A stretch of DNA of 19,022 bases, from the NCBI GenBank assembly GCA_021771675.1, contig JAETOP010000073.1, forward strand, positions 1-19,022, written 5' to 3'. Numbering within the stretch: the first letter of the stretch is position 1; each line of letters opens with the position of its first letter. Under the pieces are notes generated by a model. It did not search any database. It worked only from the letters and a program-made list of their open reading frames with translations, and was not told the DNA's origin. Positions 1-6,404 of this stretch are shown here, piece by piece. This stretch comes from Oscillospiraceae bacterium (GTDB lineage Bacteria; Bacillota_A; Clostridia; Oscillospirales; Oscillospiraceae). A program made the position numbers and the translations under genes.

Positions 1-91
1 GCAAATCGTGAACACTCTTTTTGAGCAAGGCAATACCTGATTTTTGTTACCCCCCGCCGCCGAAAAATGACAAAATTTCTTCGGCGTTTTC

Positions 92-766
92 TTACAATTT
101 CATATCGGCGTTGACAAAGGAAATCCCCCTCGCGGCCCGGTAGTTGGTGATACGGCAAATGCTGCGGGGGTCATGCCGCTCATAAATGCCCCGTGTTTTC
201 CCCGCGCCGCTGGCCCCAAAAATATAAGATACTTCCAAAGAGCGGTTTTCTAAGCTGTACTTTTCCGCCGTCAAGGTCTGCCGGAGCAAATCAATGTCCC
301 GCACCCGAAAGGCCAGATTTGGCGAATCGTCAATGATTTCCGTGGTGGACATACCCGCCCGGATATTCTGGACAAGCCGGAACATCTGCGGGGCCTGTTC
401 CTCCTGTTCCGCCGGGAGGTCTCCCCATTCCTGGAATGTGCCCGGAACGGCGGTTTCCGCCTTGTCCGTGTCCGCCCACTTTCCCTCTTTGCGGATATAC
501 GCCCGGTTGTCCCTGGCGCTCCCATATGCTTTCTCAATGTGCGCCGTGGGGAATCGGTTCTTGATGGTGGTAAAGCGGATGGGCGAAGGAGCATACAGGA
601 AAATGTGCGTGTGATATGTCCCTGTCGTGGCGATCTCGTCAGCCATGCAGTAATAAGCCGGGGCAAATTTCTGTAGGATTTTCGTGATGGCGCTATGGTC
701 AAGTCTGGCCTCCAATGGGTTGTTGATGACCAGCGCCCACTTGCGGGATTGCGTATTGTTTCCCAT
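92..766 (-). pseudogene. rep: CRESS-virus-like rolling-circle Rep, truncated in the helicase domain
   Basis: This encodes a replication initiator that would nick a stem-loop origin and start rolling-circle replication. The N-terminal HUH endonuclease domain shows motif I WALVINNP (residues 10-17), motif II YHTHIFLY with metal-binding His52 and His54, and motif III YIRK with catalytic Tyr90. A helicase domain follows, with Walker A GASGAGKT (184-191). The ORF then stops at residue 224 (TAA). Walker B, motif C and the arginine finger are missing, and the family is usually around 300 residues. I chose the ATG at 764-766 because AGGAGG lies 5 nt upstream. The frame stays open to 808, but that start lies inside the origin stem-loop. 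The break near GISF looks like a recombination junction. Origin binding and nicking could survive; helicase function cannot. The family call is confident; whether the protein is still used is unknown. Confidence 0.82.
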
Positions 767-801
767 GCTGGCCTCCTGTTCTTTTGCTACATGATACATG
801 G

Positions 802-834
802 TTGCCATAAGGGTAATACTAACCCTTATGGCAA
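802..834 (-). other. CRESS-type rolling-circle replication origin (nonamer stem-loop)
   Basis: Perfect 13-bp arms (802-814 and 822-834, TTGCCATAAGGGT and its complement) enclose a 7-nt loop. Read on the minus strand, the strand of rep, the loop and first stem bases spell TAGTATTAC (813-821). This is the conserved nonanucleotide of circovirus-type origins. In those viruses Rep nicks between the seventh and eighth base, which here falls exactly at the loop/stem boundary (815/814). The structure sits 35 nt upstream of the chosen rep start, the expected arrangement for a Rep that acts on its own origin. Confidence 0.85.
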
Positions 835-836
835 AG

Positions 837-916
837 GGGCGGCGCTGGCGCTGCCGCCGGGGGACACTTCCCTAAGGGGAACTGTCTTTTCCCCGGCTGC
901 CTCCCCAGCGCCGCCC
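837..916. repeat. 80-bp imperfect palindrome next to the origin
   Basis: The outer arms are exact 12-bp inverted repeats (GGGCGGCGCTGG at 837-848, complement at 905-916). An inner hairpin pairs GACA-TTCCC (863-872) with GGGAA-TGTC (877-886) around a TAAG loop, and CCGGGG/CCCCGG tracts pair between them. The whole stretch can fold into one long hairpin. It lies between the origin stem-loop and the serine recombinase. It could be a lagging-strand (single-strand) origin, a recombinase target or a bidirectional terminator. The sequence does not decide between these. Confidence 0.7.
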
Positions 917-1056
917 AATGCGTCAGCTCTTAGCGTTCGCCAAATGGATGCCCGTGGCTTTAGCGCCTACCTGCTCACAACGAGAAGCTTTTGAGCGAAT
1001 TACTCTTGCAAGCCAAATGATGTATATATTGACAGGGAAGGGGACGATGTGACTCC

Positions 1057-2649
1057 ATGAAAGCGGTAATCTATGCTCGCTATTCAAGCGAAAATCAACG
1101 TGAAGAAAGTATCGAAGGCCAGCTCCGGGAGTGTACCGCCTACTGCGAAAAGAATGACATCGCCATCGTCCGCAGCTACATTGACCGGGCCTTATCCGCC
1201 AAGACGGATAATCGCCCGGACTTCCAACGCATGATAAAGGACAGCGCCAAGGGTCTCTTTGATGTGGTTCTCGTCTGGAAGCTGGATCGCTTTGCCCGTA
1301 ACCGATATGACAGCGCACACTACAAGGCCCAGCTCAAAAAGTACGGCGTCAAAGTCCTTTCCGCCACGGAAAATATTTCAGAAGGGCCGGAGGGGATTAT
1401 CTTGGAATCCCTACTGGAAGGGATGGCGGAATACTACTCCGCAGAGCTGTCCGAGAAGGTGATCCGGGGCCATACCGAGAACGCCTTGAAGTGCAAGTAC
1501 AACGGCGGTACCCCCACCTTTGGCTACACCATCGACAGTGACCGCCACTACCAAATCGACCCGCGCACCGCTCCTGTGGTGCTGGAAATCTTCACCCGTT
1601 ATGACAATGGTGCGACGATGAAGGAGATACGGGACTATCTCAACGACACCGGCGTAACTACCGTCCGTGGCAAGGCGATTGACCTCAATTTTGTGGCGGC
1701 GATCTTACACAATCGGAAGTTCCTGGGTGAGTACAAATACCGAGAGATTGTCATTCCAAATGGCATCCCCGCCATTGTTCCCCAAGACCTCTTTGACCGG
1801 GTGCAGAACAAGCTGACGAAAAACAAAAAAGCCCCCGCCCGACGCAAAGCGGAGGATGACTACCTGCTGACAACCAAACTGTTCTGCGGCACCTGTGGGG
1901 CCATGATGGTGGGTGAGAGCGGCACCAGTTCCACCGCCGAACGAAAGTACCATTATTACCGCTGTGTAAATACCAAGAAGCACAAGACCTGCAACGCCAA
2001 ACATAAAAGTGTGAAGAAGTTACCGTTAGAAAACGCTGTTGTCAATTCGGTGATGGCAAAAATTATGGATGACAATTTCGTGGAGTACATCACGGACACC
2101 GTGATGGATTTACAAGGCCGTGAGAGCAGCGCCCTACCTGCCCTGCACAAGCAGTTGGAGGAAACGGAGCGCGGCATCACCAATATGCTCAACGCGATCC
2201 AGGCGGGAATCATCAACGCTTCCGCTAAACAGCGGTTGGATGATCTGGAAAGCGCAAAGCAGAAAATTGAGTTGCAAATCATCCAAGAGGAAATGAAGCA
2301 TCCCCTGCTCTCTCGAGAGGATGTCACCTATTGGATTTGCCGGTTTCGTACCATGGATGTGACACAGCTTGAGGAACGGCGGAGGTTGATCGACAGCTTT
2401 GTGAACTCGGTCACAATTTTTGATGACTACATTTTGATTACATTTAACTATGCAGAAGGCTCGAAACGGATTACTTTTGATGACATAAAAAGTTCGGATT
2501 TGAAATCGCTCGGGCGACCATCGAAAAGCCTTGAAATCGCAAGATTTCAGGGCTTTTTCATTACTTTTTCTGCGAATCGAGAAAGTGACAAAAAGCAAGA
2601 GCGCACAAAAAAGCGCACGCAGCAGGAAAAGAGCGGCGGAAAGCCTTGA
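1057..2649 (+). CDS. Large serine recombinase
   Basis: This is a site-specific recombinase of the large serine (resolvase/invertase-type) family, which integrates and excises mobile DNA through a covalent phosphoserine. The catalytic domain (about 1-140) begins AVIYARYSS with nucleophile Ser10 and has the usual arginines in the DNRPDFQ and LDRFARN motifs. A recombinase domain follows (about 150-260), then a zinc ribbon with Cys277, Cys280, Cys303 and Cys312, and a charged coiled-coil region (about 355-415). At 530 residues it is full length. The ATG has a loose GGGAAGGGGA-type site about 12 nt upstream, so the start is likely but not strongly marked. The last 40 codons read through an intrinsic-terminator-like hairpin and end in a lysine-rich tail, so the native C-terminus may have been replaced. 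It diverges from rep and lies 30 bp upstream of a tyrosine recombinase. Confidence 0.93.
   Translation: MKAVIYARYSSENQREESIEGQLRECTAYCEKNDIAIVRSYIDRALSAKTDNRPDFQRMIKDSAKGLFDVVLVWKLDRFARNRYDSAHYKAQLKKYGVKVLSATENISEGPEGIILESLLEGMAEYYSAELSEKVIRGHTENALKCKYNGGTPTFGYTIDSDRHYQIDPRTAPVVLEIFTRYDNGATMKEIRDYLNDTGVTTVRGKAIDLNFVAAILHNRKFLGEYKYREIVIPNGIPAIVPQDLFDRVQNKLTKNKKAPARRKAEDDYLLTTKLFCGTCGAMMVGESGTSSTAERKYHYYRCVNTKKHKTCNAKHKSVKKLPLENAVVNSVMAKIMDDNFVEYITDTVMDLQGRESSALPALHKQLEETERGITNMLNAIQAGIINASAKQRLDDLESAKQKIELQIIQEEMKHPLLSREDVTYWICRFRTMDVTQLEERRRLIDSFVNSVTIFDDYILITFNYAEGSKRITFDDIKSSDLKSLGRPSKSLEIARFQGFFITFSANRESDKKQERTKKRTQQEKSGGKP
2528..2558 (+). terminator. Intrinsic-terminator-like hairpin inside the recombinase 3' end
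   Basis: An 11-bp stem (2528-2538 with 2543-2553, one G-T wobble) has a GCAA tetraloop and is followed directly by TTTTT. It lies within the open frame of the serine recombinase, about 95 bp before its stop. This suggests the frame has been extended through what was once a downstream terminator or a dispersed repeat. Confidence 0.65.
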
Positions 2650-2679
2650 TACACCTTGAAAAAGAAAGGGTGTATTTCA

Positions 2680-3897
2680 ATGGCGACTATCAGAGAAAAC
2701 AAGAAAAACGGGAAAACGGTGTCCTATCGGTTCACTGTCTGTCTGGAGCGGGATATTAGAGGGAAACAGATAAGACAGTACACTACATGGACACCAGAGG
2801 AAGGACTAACCCCCGCCAAAGCAAAGAAGGCCGCAGAACGTGCGGCGGACGCATGGGAGCAAGAGGTAAAGGCAGAGTATCAGAAAAAGAAAGCGTTGGG
2901 GCAAGCCTACCGACTTCCCCCGGACAAGCGGCGGGACGATTTCACTGCTTTTATCAATGATACATGGTTGCCGCTCCAAGTTTGCGGGGGCAACGATAAG
3001 CCTACTACCGTAGCTTTTTATCAGCACATGGCAAAATACATTACAGACTATTTTCAAGGCGCGGTGCTACAGGAAATAAGCCCGATTGATATTCAAAAAT
3101 ATCTGGTTTATCTGCGGACGCAGTACAAGAGCAGGTTGGGTAAGCCCCTCTCCCCTAAAACCCTGCGGCACCAATACGCAACCTTAAATCTGATTTTTGG
3201 GTATGCGGAAAAGCAAGAGATGATAGCAAAGAATCCCATGTGCAAGGTAGACGCGCCCAAAAAAGAGAAAAAGCCCGTAGACGCATTGACCCAGGAGCAG
3301 GCCGCACAGTTTTTCCGGCTTCTGTCTGCCTGTCCTCTTGATTTCCGCTGTATTCTTCAACTCCTGATTACTACAGGCATACGGCGCGGCGAGTGCATGG
3401 GCCTACAGTGGGGGGACATCGACGAACAGGCCAGCACTATTAGGATTGAGCGCAACGTATCTTACACCCCCGAAAGTGGCGTGATTGTCAGCACTCCAAA
3501 AACTGTGAATAGTATTCGTACTATCCCTATCATGTCCAGCACCTTACATCTTCTCAAACAGTGGAAGGAGCAGACCGAGCGGGAGTACCCGAACACGATT
3601 TTAAAAAGCGCGTTCTTGTTCCCGAAAGGTAAAGATGTATTCGCCCCCCGTGACCCAAATTCAGTTACCCGGCGCGTCAAGCGATTCATGAAAAACAACG
3701 GCTTCCCGGACCTCTCCCCTCACGATCTGCGTCATTCATGCGCGACATTGCTTTTATCCCAAGGCGCGGATATCAAGAGCGTACAAGAAATCTTAGGCCA
3801 TGCGGACGCAAGCACAACTCTAAATTTCTATGTCAAAGCAGACCTGAAACAAATGCAAGCCGCAACTGAAAAGCTGGCCGCCGCATTCAACCTTTAA
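2680..3897 (+). CDS. int: Tyrosine recombinase / integrase
   Basis: This is a site-specific recombinase that would integrate or excise an element through a phosphotyrosine intermediate. It is 405 residues, the usual length. The N-terminus (about 1-70) resembles an AP2-like arm-binding domain, followed by a SAM-like core-binding domain (about 85-190). The catalytic domain has the full set: Arg235 in TTGIRRGE, Lys274 in TPKT, His348 and Arg351 in SPHDLRH, His374 in LGHA, and Tyr384 in LNFYVKA. I chose the ATG at 2680 because GAAAGGG precedes it by 9 nt; an in-frame TTG at 2656 is less convincing. It starts 30 bp after the serine recombinase on the same strand and may be co-transcribed. A strong terminator follows. 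No tRNA or other obvious attachment site for this enzyme is visible. Confidence 0.93.
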   Translation: MATIRENKKNGKTVSYRFTVCLERDIRGKQIRQYTTWTPEEGLTPAKAKKAAERAADAWEQEVKAEYQKKKALGQAYRLPPDKRRDDFTAFINDTWLPLQVCGGNDKPTTVAFYQHMAKYITDYFQGAVLQEISPIDIQKYLVYLRTQYKSRLGKPLSPKTLRHQYATLNLIFGYAEKQEMIAKNPMCKVDAPKKEKKPVDALTQEQAAQFFRLLSACPLDFRCILQLLITTGIRRGECMGLQWGDIDEQASTIRIERNVSYTPESGVIVSTPKTVNSIRTIPIMSSTLHLLKQWKEQTEREYPNTILKSAFLFPKGKDVFAPRDPNSVTRRVKRFMKNNGFPDLSPHDLRHSCATLLLSQGADIKSVQEILGHADASTTLNFYVKADLKQMQAATEKLAAAFNL

Positions 3898-3903
3898 CCC
3901 ATC

Positions 3904-3942
3904 AAGAGAACAGGGTATCAAAGCCCTGTTCTCTTTCCTTTT
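3904..3942 (+). terminator. Intrinsic terminator after the tyrosine recombinase
   Basis: A perfect 12-bp stem (AAGAGAACAGGG at 3904-3915 with 3924-3935), an 8-nt loop and a T-rich tail follow 6 bp after the recombinase stop codon. Confidence 0.88.
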
Positions 3943-4101
3943 GCGGAACGGGCCATAGAAGCCCGTAGACCCTCCATAGAACGTCACAGAGGCCGGGGGG
4001 TATATATCCGGGACAGCCAGAATCAAAAGCCCTAATACGGCCCACAGCTGGCCCATAGTCCCACGAAGTGTATTTTCATTTCCCCGTTTCCGTTCTAATA
4101 A

Positions 4102-4170
4102 GGTGGGGCTTTTGCCCCGAGAATAGGCGGCGTCAGCCGCCGTATTTGAGGGAAGCAAAACCGCCCCACC
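4102..4170. repeat. Nested alternative hairpins
   Basis: Outer 8-bp arms GGTGGGGC (4102-4109) and GCCCCACC (4163-4170) compete with a local hairpin GGGGC-TTTT-GCCCC (4105-4118). A second perfect hairpin, GGCGGC-GTCA-GCCGCC (4126-4141), lies inside. The competing folds resemble an attenuator or a plasmid origin structure. No gene is seen between 3943 and 4489. Confidence 0.6.
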
Positions 4171-4284
4171 AGATTATCCGCTCTATTTAATTTTATTTAA
4201 TAAATTTGTTATAATTATTATAGAAAGCAAAAGAAAAAGAAGATGATTTAATTGATAAAGTTTTGTAATACCCAAACTATAATT

Positions 4285-4326
4285 GCACCGCCTGCGGCGG
4301 TGCCGCCTTCCCCCACGGGGGAAGGC
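4285..4326. repeat. Tandem GC-rich double hairpin (REP-like)
   Basis: Two perfect hairpins stand 1 nt apart: GCACCGCC-TGC-GGCGGTGC (4285-4303) and GCCTTCCCCC-AC-GGGGGAAGGC (4305-4326). The paired layout resembles the dispersed intergenic double-hairpin repeats that I recall from gut Oscillospiraceae. Only one copy is visible in this window. Confidence 0.6.
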
Positions 4327-4380
4327 AATAGAAGGTTGGAGGTAAGAATTTCCGAGCAGGTTTATTATTTACAGACCATC

Positions 4381-4396
4381 CCGCCGCAAGCGGCGG
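4381..4396. repeat. Short GC-rich hairpin
   Basis: CCGCCGC and GCGGCGG face each other around AA, in an otherwise AT-rich leader before the broken initiator-like gene. It is one member of a run of hairpins between 4285 and 4468. Confidence 0.55.
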
Positions 4397-4413
4397 ACAA
4401 TGCTTTTATTACA

Positions 4414-4468
4414 TCCACCGGATTTTTGTTTATATATAGTAGTAATATAAGAACAAAAATCCGGTGGA
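4414..4468 (-). other. Long AT-loop hairpin with a nonamer-like motif; possible second origin
   Basis: Perfect 17-bp arms (4414-4430 with 4452-4468) enclose a 21-nt AT-rich loop. On the minus strand the loop contains TTATATTAC (4442-4450), one base from the geminivirus-type nonamer TAATATTAC. It sits 21 bp upstream of the initiator-like gene. It could be a replication origin, or a regulatory hairpin that controls that gene. The nonamer match may be chance in AT-rich DNA. Confidence 0.45.
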
Positions 4469-4489
4469 AGAAAGGAGAACCATGTGGAA

Positions 4490-5113
4490 ATGCTGGAGTT
4501 AAGAACGTATACCCGCGCAGAACTGGAAGTAATCTTTCACACAGACCGCACAGACAGTTTTAGACGAAGCCTGTCACGAGCGGGATATACTTTTGAGAGC
4601 GGCGGGAGAGGTTAGGGGTATTGGATTAAGATTACAGGATTGCCAGAACCGCCGAGCGAGTTTAAACTATTCGCAAAGCGGGAATTTGCGGCGGGGCCGC
4701 AAACAGACTTTGAAACCATGTAGAAATTCCTTTTCCTCTTGTCTTATCATGAAGAATACAGATATTACCCCGCTACCTATCAAGCCATATTTTTAAAAGA
4801 GGTTTATAACATTGAGATAACAGATTAGACCTTGCGGAACTGGAAAAAGAAGTTAACAGAGCTAAACTGGATTGCTATTGATACCGATGATGTAAAATAC
4901 TATGCTTGCCGAAAGGGAGAAAAGCCGAGCGGGATGGAAAGCGAAAATTATAAGGCGGCATGGAGGCAATTCTATGACCGTGTATCAAAAGGGGAAGATG
5001 CGGACGTAGTTAGGGGCAGTATCTATCATTAGAACGAGGGAATGCCCCGAAGGCAATTCGGGTTTGCCGAAAATGGAATTGAATTAAAGAAATTGCAAGA
5101 ATTAAGAAAAAAA
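4490..5113 (+). pseudogene. Replication-initiator-like protein gene with four in-frame TAG stops
   Basis: One continuous frame from the ATG at 4490 (AAGGAGA site at 4472-4478) reads as a single protein of about 207 codons. It begins MLELRTYTRAELEVIF, continues through GYWIKITGLP, TLRNWKKKL and YACRKGEKP, and ends near MPRRQFGFAENG. I associate these motifs with small replication/initiator-like proteins of Clostridia plasmids and integrative elements, from memory and with moderate confidence. The frame is broken at 4613, 4721, 4826 and 5030. All four stops are TAG, and there is no TAA, TGA or frameshift before the 3' end. The context around the third (ITD-stop-TLRNW) suggests an original Gln codon and that around the second a Glu codon, so CAG-to-TAG or GAG-to-TAG changes fit. 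The C-terminus is lost at an A-rich junction near 5105-5115. Ordinary decay is likeliest; amber readthrough is the alternative. Confidence 0.7.
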
Positions 5114-5923
5114 ATAATAGTCCGCCGCCTGAATTGCCAGAAACCCAGGCAAGAACTGATAGTTCCTCCGCCTGATGCAGAGACGTCTGCCCTTCTCCGC
5201 AATCTCAATGGAGTCTGAATACCGTTTCCCCTTACCCAGATTGATGGCATAATTATGAGCAATCAAGCAGAAATGTGCGGCGTATCCGGCCAATTCCCGA
5301 TCATTTTTTTCAATATATTTGAGCAGCTGATCGTACATATCAGTTGCTCTTTTTCTTTCTCCGAGCTGGGAATAGGTTCGGGCGATCTGATTGATTAGAT
5401 TAATTTCGTCCAAGCTATAATGGCCTCGCCGGAAATCCTCTGGATCAAACTTTGGACATGTCATTCGGATGGTCTCTAACTGCATCGCTAATTTTTCGTC
5501 TGGATCGTATGATCCATCAGGCCCTCCCAAGATAGCCTGCTGAGCAGCCAGAAACTACCGGATAGTTCGGTTATCCTGACCAGTAACCTGCTCTAATTCT
5601 GCCAGCTTCTCCTGAATGCTCTCTCGAATTCTGGGACGGTCAAGTTCTGCGGTACGCTCGTACCGAATCATATCGTCCCGAATTTCCCGCAACAGCGCCC
5701 CTGTGGAAATACCTTTCTGATCCCACAGCGCGAGGAAGCGGTCCTTAGGTAGCCCCAGCCGCTCCAGCAGGTTTTTTGTCAGGTTGCGGGAGGGATCCTG
5801 TTGGTTATTTTCAATGCGCGATAAGCTGGACACGGCGCACAAGCCCTCGCACAAATCCTCCTGGCTGATTTTCAGTTCTTCCCGGCGTTTTTTAATATAT
5901 GTACCGAGTTTGAACTCATTCAC
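5102..5923 (-). pseudogene. XRE-family regulator with TPR domain, split by TAG and 3'-truncated
   Basis: This is a cytoplasmic transcription regulator of the XRE/TPR (RRNPP-like, peptide-responsive) type. The N-terminus has a helix-turn-helix (about residues 7-58, LGTYIKKRREELKISQEDL...). After it come helical repeats typical of TPR sensors (YSLDEINLINQIARTYS, then AINLGKGKRYSDSIEIAEKG). I chose GTG at 5921-5923 because GGAGGA stands 7 nt upstream. A TAG at 5555-5557 interrupts the frame after 122 residues (DNRTIR-stop-FLAAQQ), where a Gln would fit, and the same frame resumes at once. The 3' end stops at 5102 in the middle of a repeat (LAIQAADYYF), where the left element joins. The family usually runs to about 280 residues or more, so the distal repeats are gone. 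A fragment with DNA-binding ability could still be made. A consensus promoter precedes it. Confidence 0.72.
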
Positions 5924-5957
5924 AGGGGATTCCTCCTTGGTGTGGGCCTTTAAAAGT

Positions 5958-5986
5958 ATTTTATAAAAGAATTCCGCGTATGTCAA
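5958..5986 (-). promoter_or_regulatory. Consensus sigma-A promoter of the XRE/TPR regulator
   Basis: On the minus strand, TTGACA (5981-5986) and TAAAAT (5958-5963) are separated by exactly 17 nt. The GTG start lies 34 nt further on. The site overlaps the possible start region of the divergent small ORF, so one bound regulator could affect both directions. Confidence 0.85.
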
Positions 5987-5995
5987 GCTGAAGGC

Positions 5996-6262
5996 ATGAA
6001 ACCTGCCGTTTGGCGGAAGGAAAAATTTCCACGAGACGCTATGGATCTCCTGCCAAATATCCTGTATAATGGATTCATCACAAAAAGAGCGGAGAACGGG
6101 GAGGATCAGGTTTCTCCCGAGGACACTGATGCTGGCATTGCGCCGTGCATCGAGTTATATTATGATCCCGTAGGTTCGCACCCCAAGGGCCTTGGCGGCG
6201 GCATTGGAGCCGGTGATACATACGGCAACGGAGCCCCTTATGGCCCCAATCCAGGCCCCTAA
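5996..6262 (+). CDS. Small divergent ORF, unknown function
   Basis: I do not recognise this 88-residue ORF. It runs divergent to the XRE/TPR regulator and ends in a Gly/Pro/Asn-rich tail (GGGIGAGDTYGNGAPYGPNP). The start is doubtful: the first ATG has only GAAGG directly before it, and a later ATG at 6041 has no clear site. A TATAAT-like box lies inside at 6065-6070. It has no signal peptide or membrane segment. Codon use in the second half looks coding. RRNPP-type regulators often sit beside small peptide genes, so a regulated peptide is possible, but nothing in the sequence proves it. It may be noncoding leader DNA. Confidence 0.35.
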   Translation: MKPAVWRKEKFPRDAMDLLPNILYNGFITKRAENGEDQVSPEDTDAGIAPCIELYYDPVGSHPKGLGGGIGAGDTYGNGAPYGPNPGP

Positions 6263-6404
6263 CCGATGATTCTCAGTAAAGTATAATCTCTGTGTGCCAC
6301 AAAGCCATTATCAAACCAAATTTTAATACGGAAACCGTAGGGGGTATGCCGGGTACTCGCTGCGGTTTTCGGCGTATAAAGTTGAAGCATGGAGGGATAT
6401 TCTG

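Larger units (their letters stand above)
1..5115. mobile_element. Decayed mosaic mobile element with CRESS-like Rep and two recombinases
   Basis: This block contains a rolling-circle Rep remnant, a CRESS-type origin stem-loop, a large serine recombinase, a tyrosine recombinase, a hairpin cluster and a broken initiator-like gene. Base composition is more AT-rich than in the genes after 6.3 kb. The left edge is outside the window. The right edge is placed at about 5.10-5.12 kb, where two convergent genes are both cut off inside an A-rich run. Rep is cut after Walker A and the initiator-like gene is interrupted, so autonomous replication looks lost. Both recombinase ORFs are intact, so excision could still be possible. 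The unit boundary is an inference; it may be two overlapping elements. Confidence 0.6.

Noticed and set aside
4252..4563. A 103-codon plus-strand frame
   Set aside because: It starts at TTG without a ribosome site and runs through several perfect hairpins, then overlaps the better-supported frame at 4490.
4490..5032. Genome-wide reassignment of TAG as sense codon
   Set aside because: The gene at 18229 ends in TAG just before a terminator-like hairpin, so TAG is used as a normal stop here. Only local readthrough remains possible.
5996..6262. Small ORF as a RiPP or bacteriocin precursor
   Set aside because: No leader/core boundary, cleavage motif, modification enzyme or transporter is present nearby.
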